Shown here: piece by piece, positions 63,586-64,000 of the stretch
Layout of the letters: every line of letters starts with the position of its first letter
Position numbering within the stretch: the first letter of the stretch is position 1
NCBI RefSeq assembly: GCF_954871325.1
Contig: NC_088775.1
Span: 9,525,561 to 9,589,560, forward strand
Direction of reading: 5' to 3'
From: Gordionus sp. m RMFG-2023
Taxonomy: Eukaryota > Nematomorpha > Gordioida > Chordodea > Parachordodidae
Length of the DNA: 64,000 nucleotides
Program-made: the position numbers and the translations under genes
Notes under the pieces: generated by a model
What the model was told of the DNA's origin: nothing
What the model saw: only the letters and a program-made list of their open reading frames with translations
Databases searched by the model: none

Positions 63586-64000
63586 TTATACTTCTGATGA
63601 CGGGCTAGACATTTTAACTTGAGAAGCTTTGTCAACATTTGAAATACCTATTAAAAATAAATAAATAATGGAATTTTATTTTCATGAAAATCAAACGATA
63701 AATTATTATTTTTAATATATGCGTTACCCGAGTTATCGAAAGGGGATTTCGCTTTAATCATTAAAGAATTGTCTTTAGAGCTTATCAAACTCAACAACAA
63801 TTTTTGGGTTAAATCTTTAAACTGCTGCAACATCCGCTCCGTATTAAAAGGAGTAGATGAAGTTGGCTCTTGAGACGGTTCTTCTTCATTGTTTTGCCCT
63901 ATGCACATCAGGGTCAACAGGATAAACAACCATATATCATATGTGCATAAATCAGGAATTTCTGAATTAGTTGACCCTATAAACCGGGGCTTGATAGGTA
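63586..64000 (-). CDS. 3' end of an unrecognised gene with a hydrophobic segment (5' partial)
   Basis: The frame is open from the window edge to 63728 and contains the hydrophobic run YDIWLFILLTLMCIG followed by acidic and Ser/Thr/Pro residues and a helical part (MLQQFKDLTQKLLLSLIS). A phase 1 junction (donor at GG|gtaacg after 63728, acceptor before 63647) would join a last exon 63647-63586 ending SQVKMSSPSSEV. The hydrophobic run could be a signal anchor or signal peptide. Without splicing the frame ends at 63651. No family is recognised. Confidence 0.45.

Overview
The window is AT-rich eukaryotic nuclear DNA with an animal-like gene set. Genes are cut into many short exons. The smallest introns I can model are about 40 to 51 nt (GT..AG), while other introns of the same genes run to several kb and are filled with transposon debris. 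The gene families (NAT10, TRAPPC10, CTR1, ATP synthase subunit f, a rhodanese) and the element types (hAT, MULE, a LINE, foldback and MITE elements) fit an AT-rich metazoan. A cnidarian or another lineage with very small introns is possible, but I cannot fix the species from sequence alone.

Layout. 540-11829 (+) is the C-terminal half of the RNA cytidine acetyltransferase NAT10 in eleven exons; its N-terminal half lies before the window. A broken LINE sits in its 4.3 kb intron and two MITEs in other introns. 12273-13590 (-) is a mitochondrial-type rhodanese gene that carries two tandem, equal-length, phase-matched versions of its catalytic exon. 13859-14333 (+) is mitochondrial ATP synthase subunit f, head to head with the rhodanese gene across 268 bp. 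14334-21438 is gene-free and holds several hAT-type elements. 21439-22763 (+) is a CTR-type copper transporter. 23517 to about 46805 (-) is TRAPPC10, a TRAPP II tethering-complex subunit, spread over about 23 kb. Its introns hold two large inverted duplications, a MULE transposase piece, a decayed Ty3-like fossil and a foldback element built on a 14 bp iterated unit. 47030-49643 is a decayed but end-complete hAT transposon. 50.6-55.2 kb holds more transposons, including one with terminal inverted repeats of about 0.5 kb around an uncharacterised transposase-like gene. 59830-62529 (-) is a long single open frame for an unrecognised 899-residue protein with a helical N-terminus and a very basic tail. 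The last 400 bp hold the 3' end of an unrecognised gene (-).

The host genes are unrelated housekeeping functions (rRNA/tRNA modification, mitochondrial ATP synthesis and sulfur chemistry, copper uptake, Golgi trafficking) and do not form one pathway. The strongest unusual feature is the pair of mutually exclusive rhodanese exons: one keeps the catalytic cysteine loop and the other has lost it.
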